From Planomonospora sp. ID82291 (lineage in GTDB: Bacteria; Actinomycetota; Actinomycetes; Streptosporangiales; Streptosporangiaceae): a DNA stretch of 64,000 nt. Both the position numbers and the translations under genes were made by a program. The DNA is taken from positions 1,116,001 through 1,180,000 of the forward strand of contig NZ_JABTEX010000001.1 in NCBI RefSeq assembly GCF_015711645.1, in the 5' to 3' direction. Positions within the stretch are counted from its first letter, which is position 1. Each line of letters opens with the position of its first letter. Below the pieces are notes generated by a model. It saw only the letters and a list, made by a program, of their open reading frames with translations, was not told the DNA's origin and searched no databases. Below are positions 54,146 to 62,596 of the stretch, in pieces.

Positions 54146-56341
54146 ATGAGGACATCGATTCGCACGGCCGGCGCGACCCTGGCCGCCGCCCTGCTCGCCA
54201 CGGCGTGCACCGCCGCCCCGGGGGAGCCGGGCGCGGGCCGTACGGCGCCGGTGGAACTGGGGGACGTGCGGCTGGTCGCCTACAGCGGCTGTGACGACCT
54301 GCTCGCCGGGCTGCGCGCGGCCACGGCGGAGCATGTGGGGCCGTGGGGCCTGGGCGGGCCGGTCACGTACGCGCTCGCCGAGGACTCGGCCGCCAGGAGC
54401 GCCAAGCAGGAGGCGCCCGAGCACTCCACCACGAACACGCACGAGGCCGGGGTGGACGAGCCCGACCTGGTGAAGACCGACGGCAAGCGGGTGATCACCG
54501 TGAACCGCGGCGTGCTCCGCGTGGTGGACGCCGCCACCCGGAAGGTCACCGGCACGCTCCGGCTGGTGGACGCCGAGCAGGCGTGGGCCCCGGCCGACCT
54601 GCTGGTCAGCGGCGACCGGGCGCTGGTGCTGTTCTCCGGGGGCGGGATCATCCCGTACGGCGCCATGGCCAAGATCGCCCCGAGCCCGGGACCGCGCTAC
54701 GTGCTCGTCGACCTGTCCGGCGAGCCGAAGGCGATCGGCTCGATCACCCCGAACGGCTCGCACGTGGACGCGCGCATGGTCGGCTCGACGGTGCGGCTCG
54801 TGGTCCGCAGCCAGCCCGTCCTCACCTTCCCCGACGCCGGGCCCGACGCCACGGACGCCGAGCGGACCCGCAGGAACGTCGAGGCGGTCAAGGCCGCGCC
54901 CGTCGAGGCGTGGCTGCCGACCTACGAGGTGGCCGGCGCGGCCGGCCGGAGCGAGAAGCGCACGGTCGACTGCGGACGGGTCAGCCACCCGCGCGCGTAC
55001 ACCGGCACCTCGATGCTGACCGTGCACAGCCTCGACCTGGCCGGCGGCGAGCGGGCGCTCGCCGAGACCGCCCCGATCGGCGTGGCCGCCGACGGCGACA
55101 CCGTCTACGGCACCGGATCCAGCCTGTACGTCACCAGCAACCCGCGCTCGTGGTGGGCCAGGCCGATCGACAACGTGATCGTCGAGGAGGAGCCCGAGCC
55201 CCGGCCGCGCTCCACGCGCGTGGAGCAGGAGCCCACGCCGCTGCCCGGCTCCGCCACGCCGAGCCCCGCGCCGCCCGGCGGCGTCGCCCCGGAGGTCGAG
55301 CCGACCCCGGCCGAGGAGACCGTCACGGTGCCCCCGCGGACGGAGACGTCCGCCCCGGCGACTCCCCCGGCCGCGCCCCGGACCACGGCGCCCGCGCCGG
55401 AGACCACCCCGGCCGCGCCGGAGGAGACCGCCCGGCCCGCGGAGCCGGAGGGCACCCCCGCCCCGGAGACCACCCCGGTCCTGCCGCCGGAGGAGACCGA
55501 GATCCACCGGTTCGACGTCACCGCGCCGGGCGCGCCGCGCTACGCCGCCTCCGGCAGGGTCCCCGGGAGGCTGCTCAACCAGTACTCCCTGTCCGAGCAC
55601 GAGGGGCACCTGCGGGTGGCGACCACCCTGGAGACCGGGAAGACGAGCTCCAGCACCGTGTACGCGCTCAAGGCCGACACCCTGGCCGAGGTCGGCCGGG
55701 TCGGCGGCCTGGGCGAGGGCGAGCGGATCTACTCGGTCCGGTTCATCGGCCCGACCGGCTACGTGGTGACGTTCAGGCAGGTGGACCCGCTCTACGTGCT
55801 CGACCTGCGCGACCCCGCCGCGCCGCGGAAGACCGGCGAGCTGAAGATCACCGGCTACTCGGCCTACCTGCACCCGGCGGGCGACGGGCGGCTGATCGGC
55901 ATCGGCCAGGAGGCCAGCGAGCGGGGCCGCACGCTCGGCACCCAGGTCTCCCTCTTCGACGTCCGCGACCCGGCGAACCCGCGCCGCCTGGCGCAGTTCT
56001 TCCAGAAGGACTCCGGCTCGGAGGCCGAGTGGGACCCGCACGCCTTCCTGTACTGGGCGCCGACCGGCACCGCCGTACTGCCGCTGAGCACCTGGACCGG
56101 CACCGAGCAGACCAACGGCGCCGCCCTGGTCCTGACGGTCGGCGACGCCGCCGTCACCCGGGCCGGGACCGTCGTCCACCCCGCGCCCAAGCCGGTGGAG
56201 AACACCCGGATCGCCCCCTACGACCCGGGCATCCGCCGCTCGGTCGTGATCGGCGACGCGCTGTGGACCGTCTCCGACCTCGGCCTGGCGGTCAACGCCC
56301 TGGACGGCCTGGCCAAGCGGGCCTGGATCCCGTTCGACTGA
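54146..56341 (+). CDS. Secreted beta-propeller domain lipoprotein
   Basis: A 731-residue exported protein. The N-terminus has RTAGATLAAALLATACTAAP, a hydrophobic core followed by a lipobox-like ATAC, so lipid anchoring at the Cys near residue 27 is likely. The body matches the Beta_propel family: STTNTHEAGVDEPDLVKTDG near 95, VITVNRGVLRVVDAATRKV near 116, and repeats such as VRFIGPTGYVVTFRQVDPL near 530. Residues about 350-450 are a Pro/Thr/Glu-rich low-complexity insert that splits the propeller. The final YDPGIRRSVVIGDALWTVSD is conserved in the family. GTAGGGGC precedes ATG 54146. Function unknown; surface binding is plausible. A strong terminator follows. Confidence 0.85.
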   Translation: MRTSIRTAGATLAAALLATACTAAPGEPGAGRTAPVELGDVRLVAYSGCDDLLAGLRAATAEHVGPWGLGGPVTYALAEDSAARSAKQEAPEHSTTNTHEAGVDEPDLVKTDGKRVITVNRGVLRVVDAATRKVTGTLRLVDAEQAWAPADLLVSGDRALVLFSGGGIIPYGAMAKIAPSPGPRYVLVDLSGEPKAIGSITPNGSHVDARMVGSTVRLVVRSQPVLTFPDAGPDATDAERTRRNVEAVKAAPVEAWLPTYEVAGAAGRSEKRTVDCGRVSHPRAYTGTSMLTVHSLDLAGGERALAETAPIGVAADGDTVYGTGSSLYVTSNPRSWWARPIDNVIVEEEPEPRPRSTRVEQEPTPLPGSATPSPAPPGGVAPEVEPTPAEETVTVPPRTETSAPATPPAAPRTTAPAPETTPAAPEETARPAEPEGTPAPETTPVLPPEETEIHRFDVTAPGAPRYAASGRVPGRLLNQYSLSEHEGHLRVATTLETGKTSSSTVYALKADTLAEVGRVGGLGEGERIYSVRFIGPTGYVVTFRQVDPLYVLDLRDPAAPRKTGELKITGYSAYLHPAGDGRLIGIGQEASERGRTLGTQVSLFDVRDPANPRRLAQFFQKDSGSEAEWDPHAFLYWAPTGTAVLPLSTWTGTEQTNGAALVLTVGDAAVTRAGTVVHPAPKPVENTRIAPYDPGIRRSVVIGDALWTVSDLGLAVNALDGLAKRAWIPFD

Positions 56342-56399
56342 CCCGCCGCGGCCGGGCCCTACGGTACGGCCTGGCACCGGAGACGGTTCATCCGCGCCC

Positions 56400-56431
56400 C
56401 GAGCCCTCGGCAGCCCGCTGCCGAGGGCTCG
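56400..56431. terminator. 14-bp stem-loop after the beta-propeller gene
   Basis: CGAGCCCTCGGCAG (56400-56413) and CTGCCGAGGGCTCG (56418-56431) form a perfect stem with a four-base loop, about 60 bases after the stop codon. Confidence 0.88.
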
Positions 56432-56468
56432 GCCGCTCCCCGGCGGACCAGGTCCCCCCTCCTGGCGG

Positions 56469-56556
56469 ATCCTCGACAGCTTCCCGCCAAACCCTCGATA
56501 CAACGTCGACGAATCCTCGATAAGACCCTGGCGGATCCTCGATACAGGACCGCCGA
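56469..56556. promoter_or_regulatory. Four 22-bp-spaced iterons before the DUF4143 ATPase
   Basis: CCTCGA occurs at 56471, 56493, 56515 and 56537, exactly 22 bp apart. The conserved half of each unit is A(T/C)CCTCGA(T/C)A(C/A), the other half is variable, as expected for protein-binding sites on one helical face rather than a simple tandem duplication. The last unit ends 24 bases before ATG 56581, so it probably controls that gene. Confidence 0.65.
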
Positions 56557-56580
56557 CTCCTAACCGGAAGGTTCGGAAGC

Positions 56581-57846
56581 ATGCCTGATCTCATCCCTCG
56601 CCTGGCAGAGGCCGAACTCGACGACTTGATGCACTCATTTCGCATCGTGATCGTCAACGGTCCGCGCCAGTCGGGGAAGACCACCCTTCTGGAGGGGTTC
56701 CAGCGACGGCATGGCGGCGTCTACCGGACACTCGACGACGAAGCCATCCTCAACGCCGCACTCGACGATCCCGCGACCTTCGCCCGGCAGGAGCCCGCCC
56801 CGGTCCTGATCGACGAGGTCCAGCACGGCGGTGACGCGCTTCTCCGGGCGATCAAAAGAGTTGTGGACCAGAACCGCGCTCTGGGGCAGTTCATCCTGTC
56901 CGGATCGACACGGTTCCTCACCGTCCCGACTCTCTCCGAGTCACTCGCCGGCAGGGCCGCGCTCATCGAACTCTGGCCGCTCGCCGTCAGTGAGCGCGTG
57001 GGAGCCTCACCGGATTTCTTTCTCCGCGCCTTCACCGAACCACGCAGCCTTCTCGTCGCCGACTCCCCCTGGAGCCGGGCCGACTACCTGCGCGTGACGG
57101 TGGAGGGCGGCTATCCCGAACTGCTGTTCAGCACCGCCCCCAGCAGGCGGGCACGCTGGTTCCGGAGCTATGTCACGATGATCGCCACCCGTGACATCCG
57201 CGAGTTCGCCACCATCCGGCACCAGAATGCGATCCCCCGTCTGTTGTCCCTGCTGGCTGCATCCCTCGGCTGCACGCTCGTGGGCACCAATCTCTCCCAG
57301 GCGATGGAGCAGAGCTGGGAGACGACGCGGAACTACCTCTCCTACGTGGAGACGGTCTTCCTCACCGCACGGCTGAGCCCCTGGTCCACCGACCTCACAT
57401 CACGCATCGTCAAGTCCCCCAAGATCTATCTCACCGACTCGGGTCTCGCCGCGCACCTCCTGCGACAGTCGGCCCAGTCCTTGACACCTCCCGGAAACTC
57501 CCAGCTCGGCCCGCTCATCGAGACGCTCGCCTTCACCGAGATCACCAAGCTTCTCTCCTTCTGCGACGACCCGCCCACGCTGTGGTACTACCGCGACAAA
57601 GAGCAGCGGGAGATCGACTTCATCCTGGAGGCGTCGGACGGGCGCGTCATCGCCATCGAGATCAAGGCGAGCACGTCTCCGTCAGCGAGCAGCGCCAAGC
57701 ATCTGGCATGGCTCCGGGACAAACTCGGCGACCGGTTCGTGCAGGGCATCGTCCTCCACCTGGGACCGCAGAGCCTCTCCTTCGGAGACCGCATCCTCTC
57801 CCTGCCCATGTCCGCTCTCTGGGGCCATCTCCAGCCGGCGGTCTGA
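56581..57846 (+). CDS. AAA_14 / DUF4143 family ATPase
   Basis: A 421-residue soluble protein. Walker A is GPRQSGKTTLL near residue 27, Walker B VLIDEVQHG near 75, and FILSGSTRFLTVPTLSESLA near 104 is the sensor region. The C-terminal half is DUF4143: WETTRNYLSYVETVFLTARL near 247, KIYLTDSGLAAHLLRQ near 282 and the nuclease-like REIDFILEASDGRVIAIEIK near 343 (the D...E-x-K pattern of PD-(D/E)XK enzymes). Such proteins are common accessory genes of unclear role. Base composition is less extreme than neighbours and codon choice is more relaxed, which suggests transfer. GGAAGC precedes ATG 56581. Confidence 0.88.
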   Translation: MPDLIPRLAEAELDDLMHSFRIVIVNGPRQSGKTTLLEGFQRRHGGVYRTLDDEAILNAALDDPATFARQEPAPVLIDEVQHGGDALLRAIKRVVDQNRALGQFILSGSTRFLTVPTLSESLAGRAALIELWPLAVSERVGASPDFFLRAFTEPRSLLVADSPWSRADYLRVTVEGGYPELLFSTAPSRRARWFRSYVTMIATRDIREFATIRHQNAIPRLLSLLAASLGCTLVGTNLSQAMEQSWETTRNYLSYVETVFLTARLSPWSTDLTSRIVKSPKIYLTDSGLAAHLLRQSAQSLTPPGNSQLGPLIETLAFTEITKLLSFCDDPPTLWYYRDKEQREIDFILEASDGRVIAIEIKASTSPSASSAKHLAWLRDKLGDRFVQGIVLHLGPQSLSFGDRILSLPMSALWGHLQPAV

Positions 57847-58050
57847 CTCATCCGGCCACGAGCATGATCCGCGTTCTGCCGACCAAGCCTTCGGCAAGAT
57901 GCCGTCCAGGGAGCCGGTGGAACCAGAACAGCCTGATCAGGTCAGCCGGTCGAGACGACGCACGACAGAGGGCGGTTCACCTGGCGGAGATCGTCAACCT
58001 CAAAGGCGCCGCAGCACTCCGACCTCTATTACACCGACATATCAGCCTTT
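57847..58050. other. Intergenic region without recognised gene
   Basis: Between the ATPase stop and the palindrome at 58051 no reading frame shows protein-like sequence, and no strong hairpin was seen. Composition is lower in GC than average. Confidence 0.5.
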
Positions 58051-58087
58051 ACAAGATCTTGTCAGAGTTCATAAACCGGTGTTACCT
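58051..58087 (+). promoter_or_regulatory. Promoter of the M36 protease with overlapping operator
   Basis: TTGTCA (58059-58064) and TTACCT (58082-58087) are 17 bp apart. The perfect 12-bp palindrome ACAAGATCTTGT (58051-58062) covers the start of the -35, where a repressor would block polymerase. The gene starts about 65 bases downstream. Confidence 0.55.
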
Positions 58088-58153
58088 CTTGCGCAGCGCA
58101 CGTGATCCACGCGTGGCATGGCCGGCGACGGCCAACCCCCCGCAGGAGGCCCG

Positions 58154-61096
58154 GTGTCGACCAGGAACCGGTCACGCATCACCGTCATCGCCGTAGCCAC
58201 GGCGGCCCTCGCACTCCCGTCCCTCGCCCTCCCCCTCCCCGGAGCCGCCCAGAGCGGGCCCGCCGAGGGGTCCCCCGGCGTCCACGACGTCCACGACTTC
58301 CAGGCCGAGCAGCACGCCGAGCCCGACGTCGACAACCGGCGCGGCGCCGTCCCGCCCCCGGCCGCCGCGCTCGCCGAGCAGGCGGGCGGGGCCACGATCC
58401 GCTGGAACGCCCTCGGCACCCCCGCCGTCGTCACCGGTTCCACCCCGCTCGCCGAAGGGCTCGGCGACGACCCCGAGCGGGCCGCCCGCGCCTACCTCAA
58501 GGCCGGCGAGAACCTCTTCGGACTGAGCCCCGCGGCCGTCGACGCGCTGGAGAAGGTCGCGGCCCACCCGATCGGGGACGGCCACGCCGTCCTGCTCCGG
58601 CAGCGGTTCGGCGACCTGCCCGCGGGCGTGGACGGGCAGGTGGTGGTGGGCGTGACGGGTGGGAAGGTGGTGCACGTCACCTCGACGCTCTCCCGGTCCA
58701 CCGACGCCCCGCCCGCCGCCGCGCTCACCGAGCGGCAGGCGCTGGAGGCCGCGGCCCGGGACGGCGGGATCGACCTGGCCACCGCGACCGTCAAGCAGGC
58801 CACCGAGGTGGCCGTGCCCGCACCCGACGGCGTCCACCGGGCCTACCGGGTGGTGCTGATCGGCGGGGGCCCGAGACAGGAGGTCGAGCCCGCCGCCTAC
58901 ACCACCCACGTGGACGCGGTCAGCGGCGAGATCCTGACCCGCGAGAACCTGGTGGACCACCACCACGAGCCGGAGAACCCGCAGTGGGAGGCCTTCCCGG
59001 CCAACCCGCCGGCCGACCACTCCTCCACCGACACCCGCGCCCGCTGGTGCTTCGCGGCCGGACCCGGCTGCGACCTGGTGGCGGGCGGCGACCCGGCCAC
59101 CGGAAAGGCGTGGGACACCGACCACGCCACGGGAGCGCCGACGAACACCAGCCTCGGCAACGCGGCGCGGACGTTCGAGAACCGCGCCAGCGGCGACCCG
59201 TACACAGTCGGCACCCGGAGCAACGCGCCCGCCCCGGACCGGAACCACGCCCACCCGTGGAAGAACACCTGGTACACCGCCAAGTGCGACCCGGCCGTCT
59301 TCGACCGGCCCGGCGAGGCCGACCTGGAGGCGGCGATCACCAACCTGCACGTGATGCACAACCGCATGCACGACTGGTCCTACCGGCTCGGCTTCACCGA
59401 GAGCGCCTGGAACATGCAGGCCGACAACGGCGGGCGCGGCGGCCTCGGCGGCGACCCCGAGCAGGGCAACGCCCAGGCGGGCGCGCGGGTGCCCAGCGTG
59501 CGCGACAACGCCAACCAGATCACCGGCCCCGACGGGGTCGCCCCGATCACGAACATGTACCTCTGGCAGCCGGTCGCGGGCGCGTTCTACTCGCCCTGCG
59601 TGGACGGCGACTACGACATGTCGGTGATCGGCCACGAGTACAGCCACGCGATCTCCGGCCGCATGGTCGGCGGCCCGGACGCCGGATGGAGCGGCGCCCA
59701 GCCCGGCGCGATGAACGAGAGCACCTCCGACCTGCTGGCCATGGAGTACCTGGCCGAGTACGGCTTCCGCCCCGCGGGCGACACGCCGTACGTGACCGGC
59801 GGCTACGTCACCGGCGACAGGAAGGCCGGCATCCGCAACCACGACATGTCGAGGTCCCCGCTGAACTACGGCGACGTCGCCTACGACCTCGTCGGCCAGC
59901 AGGTCCACGCCGACGGCGAGATCTGGAGCGCCACCCAGTTCGACGTGCGCGAGGCGTTCGTCAGGCGGTACGGCAAGGGCACCCCGGCCCTCCAGCGGGC
60001 CTGCGCCGACGGGAAGGTCCCGGTGGGCCGGTGCCCCGGCAACCGCCGCTGGGCGCAGCTCTCCTTCGACGCGCTGCTGCTGATGGCCTCCGGCGCGGTC
60101 AGCTACGTCGACCACCGCGACGCGCTGCTCGCGGCCGACGCCCTGCGCTTCGGCGGCAGGAACCGCGACATCATGTGGCGGGCCTTCGCCTCCCGCGGCC
60201 TCGGCGCGGGCGCGGCCAGCCTCAACCAGAACGACCCCGACCCGACGCCGAGCTTCGCCGACCCCGAGGGCCGGAACGGGAAGATCCGGCTCAAGCCGCT
60301 CGCCGACGCCTCCGGCGCCGCGCTCCGGCTCTACGTCGGCCGCTACGAGGCCCGCGCCGTACCGGTCGCCGACACCGACCCGGCCACCGGGCTCGGCGAC
60401 ACCGTGGAGATGACCCCGGGCCTGTACGACTTCGTCGTCGTCGGGAACGGCTACGGCCACACCCGGGTGAGGTTCGCGGTGCTGCCCGGCGTGACGCTCC
60501 CCCTCCCGCTGTCGCCGGCGAAGAACCTCGCCTCGGCGGCGCTGGGCGCGACGGCCACGGGCGACGGCGTCAACCACGCCAAGCTGATCGACGAGACCGA
60601 GGCCACGAACTGGGCCTCGCTCACCGGCCCGGTCCGGGGCAGATCCGTGACCGTGGACCTGGCCGGGTCCGGCCCGGTGAAGGTCCGCCGGGTGCAGGTC
60701 AGCGCCATGCTCCGGCCGAACGTCAACGACCCCGCCGACCCCGGGGGCCAGAACCGCTTCAGCGCGCTGCGCGCCTTCGAGGTCCTGGCCTGCGACGCCA
60801 CGGAGAAGGACTGCTCGCAGCCCGCCTCCTTCACCGTCGTCTACACCAGCCCCGCCGACGCCTTCGACACCCGGCTGCCCCGCCCCCGGGGCGCCGACCT
60901 GCTGATCGAGTCCTTCAGGATCCCCACGACGACGGCCACCCACCTGGCCCTGCGCGCGGTCTCCACCCAGTGCACCGGCAACCCGCGCTACGCCGGCGAG
61001 CAGGACGCCGACCCCGGCTCCGCCACCGACTGCGCCACCGCGAGCCCGGCCCGCGACCACCTGCGCGCCGCCGAGTTCCAGGCGTTCACCCGATAA
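58154..61096 (+). CDS. Secreted M36 (fungalysin-like) zinc metalloprotease
   Basis: A 980-residue exported protease. A signal peptide (ITVIAVATAALALPSLALP near residue 8) is followed by an FTP propeptide domain (about 80-270) that keeps the enzyme inactive until cleaved. The catalytic domain has the zinc site VIGHEYSHAISGRMVGG near 495 and the third ligand in GAMNESTSDLLAMEYL near 520, as in fungalysin. After about 720 comes a beta-rich linker, then a discoidin-like (F5/8 type C) domain from about 790 (NLASAALGATATGDGVNHAK, TNWASLTG), which usually binds glycans. GTG 58154 has AGGAGG four bases ahead; ATG 58118 would add 12 residues before the signal peptide. A strong terminator follows. Confidence 0.88.
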   Translation: MSTRNRSRITVIAVATAALALPSLALPLPGAAQSGPAEGSPGVHDVHDFQAEQHAEPDVDNRRGAVPPPAAALAEQAGGATIRWNALGTPAVVTGSTPLAEGLGDDPERAARAYLKAGENLFGLSPAAVDALEKVAAHPIGDGHAVLLRQRFGDLPAGVDGQVVVGVTGGKVVHVTSTLSRSTDAPPAAALTERQALEAAARDGGIDLATATVKQATEVAVPAPDGVHRAYRVVLIGGGPRQEVEPAAYTTHVDAVSGEILTRENLVDHHHEPENPQWEAFPANPPADHSSTDTRARWCFAAGPGCDLVAGGDPATGKAWDTDHATGAPTNTSLGNAARTFENRASGDPYTVGTRSNAPAPDRNHAHPWKNTWYTAKCDPAVFDRPGEADLEAAITNLHVMHNRMHDWSYRLGFTESAWNMQADNGGRGGLGGDPEQGNAQAGARVPSVRDNANQITGPDGVAPITNMYLWQPVAGAFYSPCVDGDYDMSVIGHEYSHAISGRMVGGPDAGWSGAQPGAMNESTSDLLAMEYLAEYGFRPAGDTPYVTGGYVTGDRKAGIRNHDMSRSPLNYGDVAYDLVGQQVHADGEIWSATQFDVREAFVRRYGKGTPALQRACADGKVPVGRCPGNRRWAQLSFDALLLMASGAVSYVDHRDALLAADALRFGGRNRDIMWRAFASRGLGAGAASLNQNDPDPTPSFADPEGRNGKIRLKPLADASGAALRLYVGRYEARAVPVADTDPATGLGDTVEMTPGLYDFVVVGNGYGHTRVRFAVLPGVTLPLPLSPAKNLASAALGATATGDGVNHAKLIDETEATNWASLTGPVRGRSVTVDLAGSGPVKVRRVQVSAMLRPNVNDPADPGGQNRFSALRAFEVLACDATEKDCSQPASFTVVYTSPADAFDTRLPRPRGADLLIESFRIPTTTATHLALRAVSTQCTGNPRYAGEQDADPGSATDCATASPARDHLRAAEFQAFTR

Positions 61097-61103
61097 GCCC
61101 GCC

Positions 61104-61143
61104 CGGTACGGCTCCCGCCCCGGCCCGGGCGGGAGCCGTACCG
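61104..61143. terminator. 17-bp stem-loop after the M36 protease
   Basis: Perfect 17-bp arms (61104-61120, 61127-61143) with a six-base loop, eight bases after the stop codon. Confidence 0.9.
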
Positions 61144-61256
61144 CTCTCCACCGGAGTGAACGATCCTCACGAATCCCGAATCGATCACTATCCGTATCGA
61201 ATCGAGTTCTCCTTGCTACGTTCGGCTCCTCCGTACCACCGGCGAAGGAGTCTCCC

Positions 61257-61952
61257 GTGACACCTGTCCTCCGTGCGTCCCTGCTGGCCTGCACCGCCGT
61301 CCTGGCCGTGCCGCTGACGGCGGGGCCCGCTGCGGCGGCCCCACAGGGCGTGCCGAAGGGGGCGCAGAAGGTCGTCGTCGTGAAGATCGTGGACGGCGAC
61401 ACGGTCGACGTCCGCCCCGGCCGTACCGGCCCGGTCTTCCGCGTCCAGCTCCTGGAGGTCGACACCCCCGAGCGCGGCCGGTGCTGGTTCAGGACCTCGT
61501 CCGCCCGCACCGCGGCGCTCCTGCCCGTCGGAAAGAGCGCCTACCTGCTGAAGGACAGGGACCCGAAGGACCGCTACGGCCGCCACCTGCGCTACGTGTG
61601 GGGCGCGACCGGCACCTTCGTCAACCGCAACCTCGTGCGCTTCGGGTACGGCAGAGCCGTGCTGTACAAGCCGAACGACCGCTACATCGACCTCATGCGG
61701 GCCGAGCAGGCCAAAGCGCGGCGGGACGGGCTCCGGATCTGGTCGGGCGGCTGCGACGGCACGGGTTCGACGCCCGCACCGGCCCCCACCCGGACCCCGC
61801 CCCCGGAGCCGCCGTCCACCGGAACCGATCCGCGCTTCCCCACCTGCGGCGCGGCCAACGCCGCGGGCCACGGACCGTACCGGCGGGGCACCGACCCGGA
61901 GTACGCCTGGTACCAGGACCGCGACGGCGACGGCCTCGTCTGCGAACGCTGA
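61257..61952 (+). CDS. Secreted thermonuclease with excalibur domain
   Basis: A 231-residue exported nuclease. The signal peptide is LLACTAVLAVPLTAGPAAAA, cut near AAA-P at about residue 28. The staphylococcal-nuclease fold follows: VVKIVDGDTVDVR near 42 (calcium Asp), LLEVDTPERG near 65 (catalytic Arg/Glu) and DRYGRHLRYVWG near 105 (catalytic Arg). A Pro/Thr linker leads to a C-terminal excalibur motif, CGAANAAG...DRDGDGLVCE, a calcium-binding module. GTG 61257 has GGAG at seven bases. CGAATCGA occurs twice about 20 bp apart in the upstream 100 bases, possibly a regulatory site. Confidence 0.92.
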   Translation: MTPVLRASLLACTAVLAVPLTAGPAAAAPQGVPKGAQKVVVVKIVDGDTVDVRPGRTGPVFRVQLLEVDTPERGRCWFRTSSARTAALLPVGKSAYLLKDRDPKDRYGRHLRYVWGATGTFVNRNLVRFGYGRAVLYKPNDRYIDLMRAEQAKARRDGLRIWSGGCDGTGSTPAPAPTRTPPPEPPSTGTDPRFPTCGAANAAGHGPYRRGTDPEYAWYQDRDGDGLVCER

Positions 61953-61962
61953 CCCCGGACGG

Positions 61963-62115
61963 CTGCCGACGGGCCGCGCCGTACAGCCACAGCACGGCGG
62001 CGTCTCCGTCGGGGACGTCATCGAGCCGCCGCCACGCGACCAGGAAGGTCTCGGCGATCACGTCGGCGACATCGTCCGTCGAGTCGCTGCGACGCACCGC
62101 GTAGCGATACAGCGC
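61963..62115 (-). pseudogene. ECF sigma factor remnant (region 2 only)
   Basis: The minus strand encodes ALYRYAVRRSDSTDDVADVI followed by AETFLVAWRRLDDVPDGDAA and VLWLYGAARR, which is the region-2 core of actinobacterial ECF sigma factors. The N-terminal start and all of region 4 are missing: upstream there is a stop and then the toxin-like gene, downstream it meets the end of the thermonuclease gene. About 50 codons survive. A relic, not a working gene. Confidence 0.7.
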
Positions 62116-62124
62116 TCTCGACCG

Positions 62125-62481
62125 TCAGCTCGACCGCAGTACGCGCACGTCGATGCCGAACTTCTCGGCTTCCTTCATCTTCAGGTCGGACGTGACGAGA
62201 GGTGCGTCCAGTGCCTGTGCCAACACGACATACGCCGCATCGTGGGTCGTGAAGTCGTCACGGAGCCTGAGCACGTGGCCCAGGAGTTCGGTCATCTGGT
62301 AACGCCGGATGCGTAGTGAGCCGAAGTCCTCGACGGCTTCGTCCAGCCGCTGCTCATCGAGCTTCTCACCGAGGACGAGACCCCTCAACGCGCTCGAGAC
62401 TGTGAGGCCGCGCTCGGCCGCCTGCTCTTTGAGTGCTCGTACTGTCGGTTCGGGGACATCGCGTACCTGCAACAGTGCCAT
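62125..62481 (-). CDS. Antitoxin-PIN toxin fusion remnant (VapB/FitA-like N-terminus joined to VapC-like tail)
   Basis: A 118-residue protein. Residues 1-40 (MALLQVRDVPEPTVRALKEQ, then AAERGLTVSSALRGLVLGE) are a ribbon-helix-helix VapB/FitA-type antitoxin. Residues 48-118 are the C-terminal part of a PIN-domain toxin: FGSLRIRRYQMTELLGHVLR, LRDDFTTHDAAYVVLAQALD with Asp81, and LVTSDLKMKEAEKFGIDVRV with Asp99. The first PIN strand with its leading Asp, the antitoxin tail and the junction are missing, which is what an in-frame deletion across a vapBC pair would leave. ATG 62481 is chosen because the antitoxin family starts there; an upstream ATG (62508) lies inside the palindrome. Nuclease activity is unlikely; DNA binding may remain. 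Confidence 0.75.
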   Translation of the reverse strand: MALLQVRDVPEPTVRALKEQAAERGLTVSSALRGLVLGEKLDEQRLDEAVEDFGSLRIRRYQMTELLGHVLRLRDDFTTHDAAYVVLAQALDAPLVTSDLKMKEAEKFGIDVRVLRSS

Positions 62482-62490
62482 GACTTCATG

Positions 62491-62506
62491 GCATGCATTT
62501 GCATGC
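62491..62506. promoter_or_regulatory. 16-bp palindrome, probable antitoxin operator
   Basis: GCATGCA, TT, TGCATGC lies ten bases upstream of the antitoxin-toxin fusion start, the usual place for the operator bound by a ribbon-helix-helix antitoxin. A second partial palindrome, CTCGAGCTCTCGAG, is at 62559-62572. Confidence 0.65.
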
Positions 62507-62596
62507 AAGCTGCGACCGGAATCGGTGATGACGCAGGACAGTCCGAGAGACCCGATGTCTCGAGCTCTCGAGTAGCCTTCACCAAGACCTGCCGAC

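Noticed and set aside
61155-61215. Palindromic operator before the thermonuclease
   Set aside because: CGAATCGA occurs as a direct, not inverted, pair, and the spacing is not clearly regular; kept only as a note on the gene.
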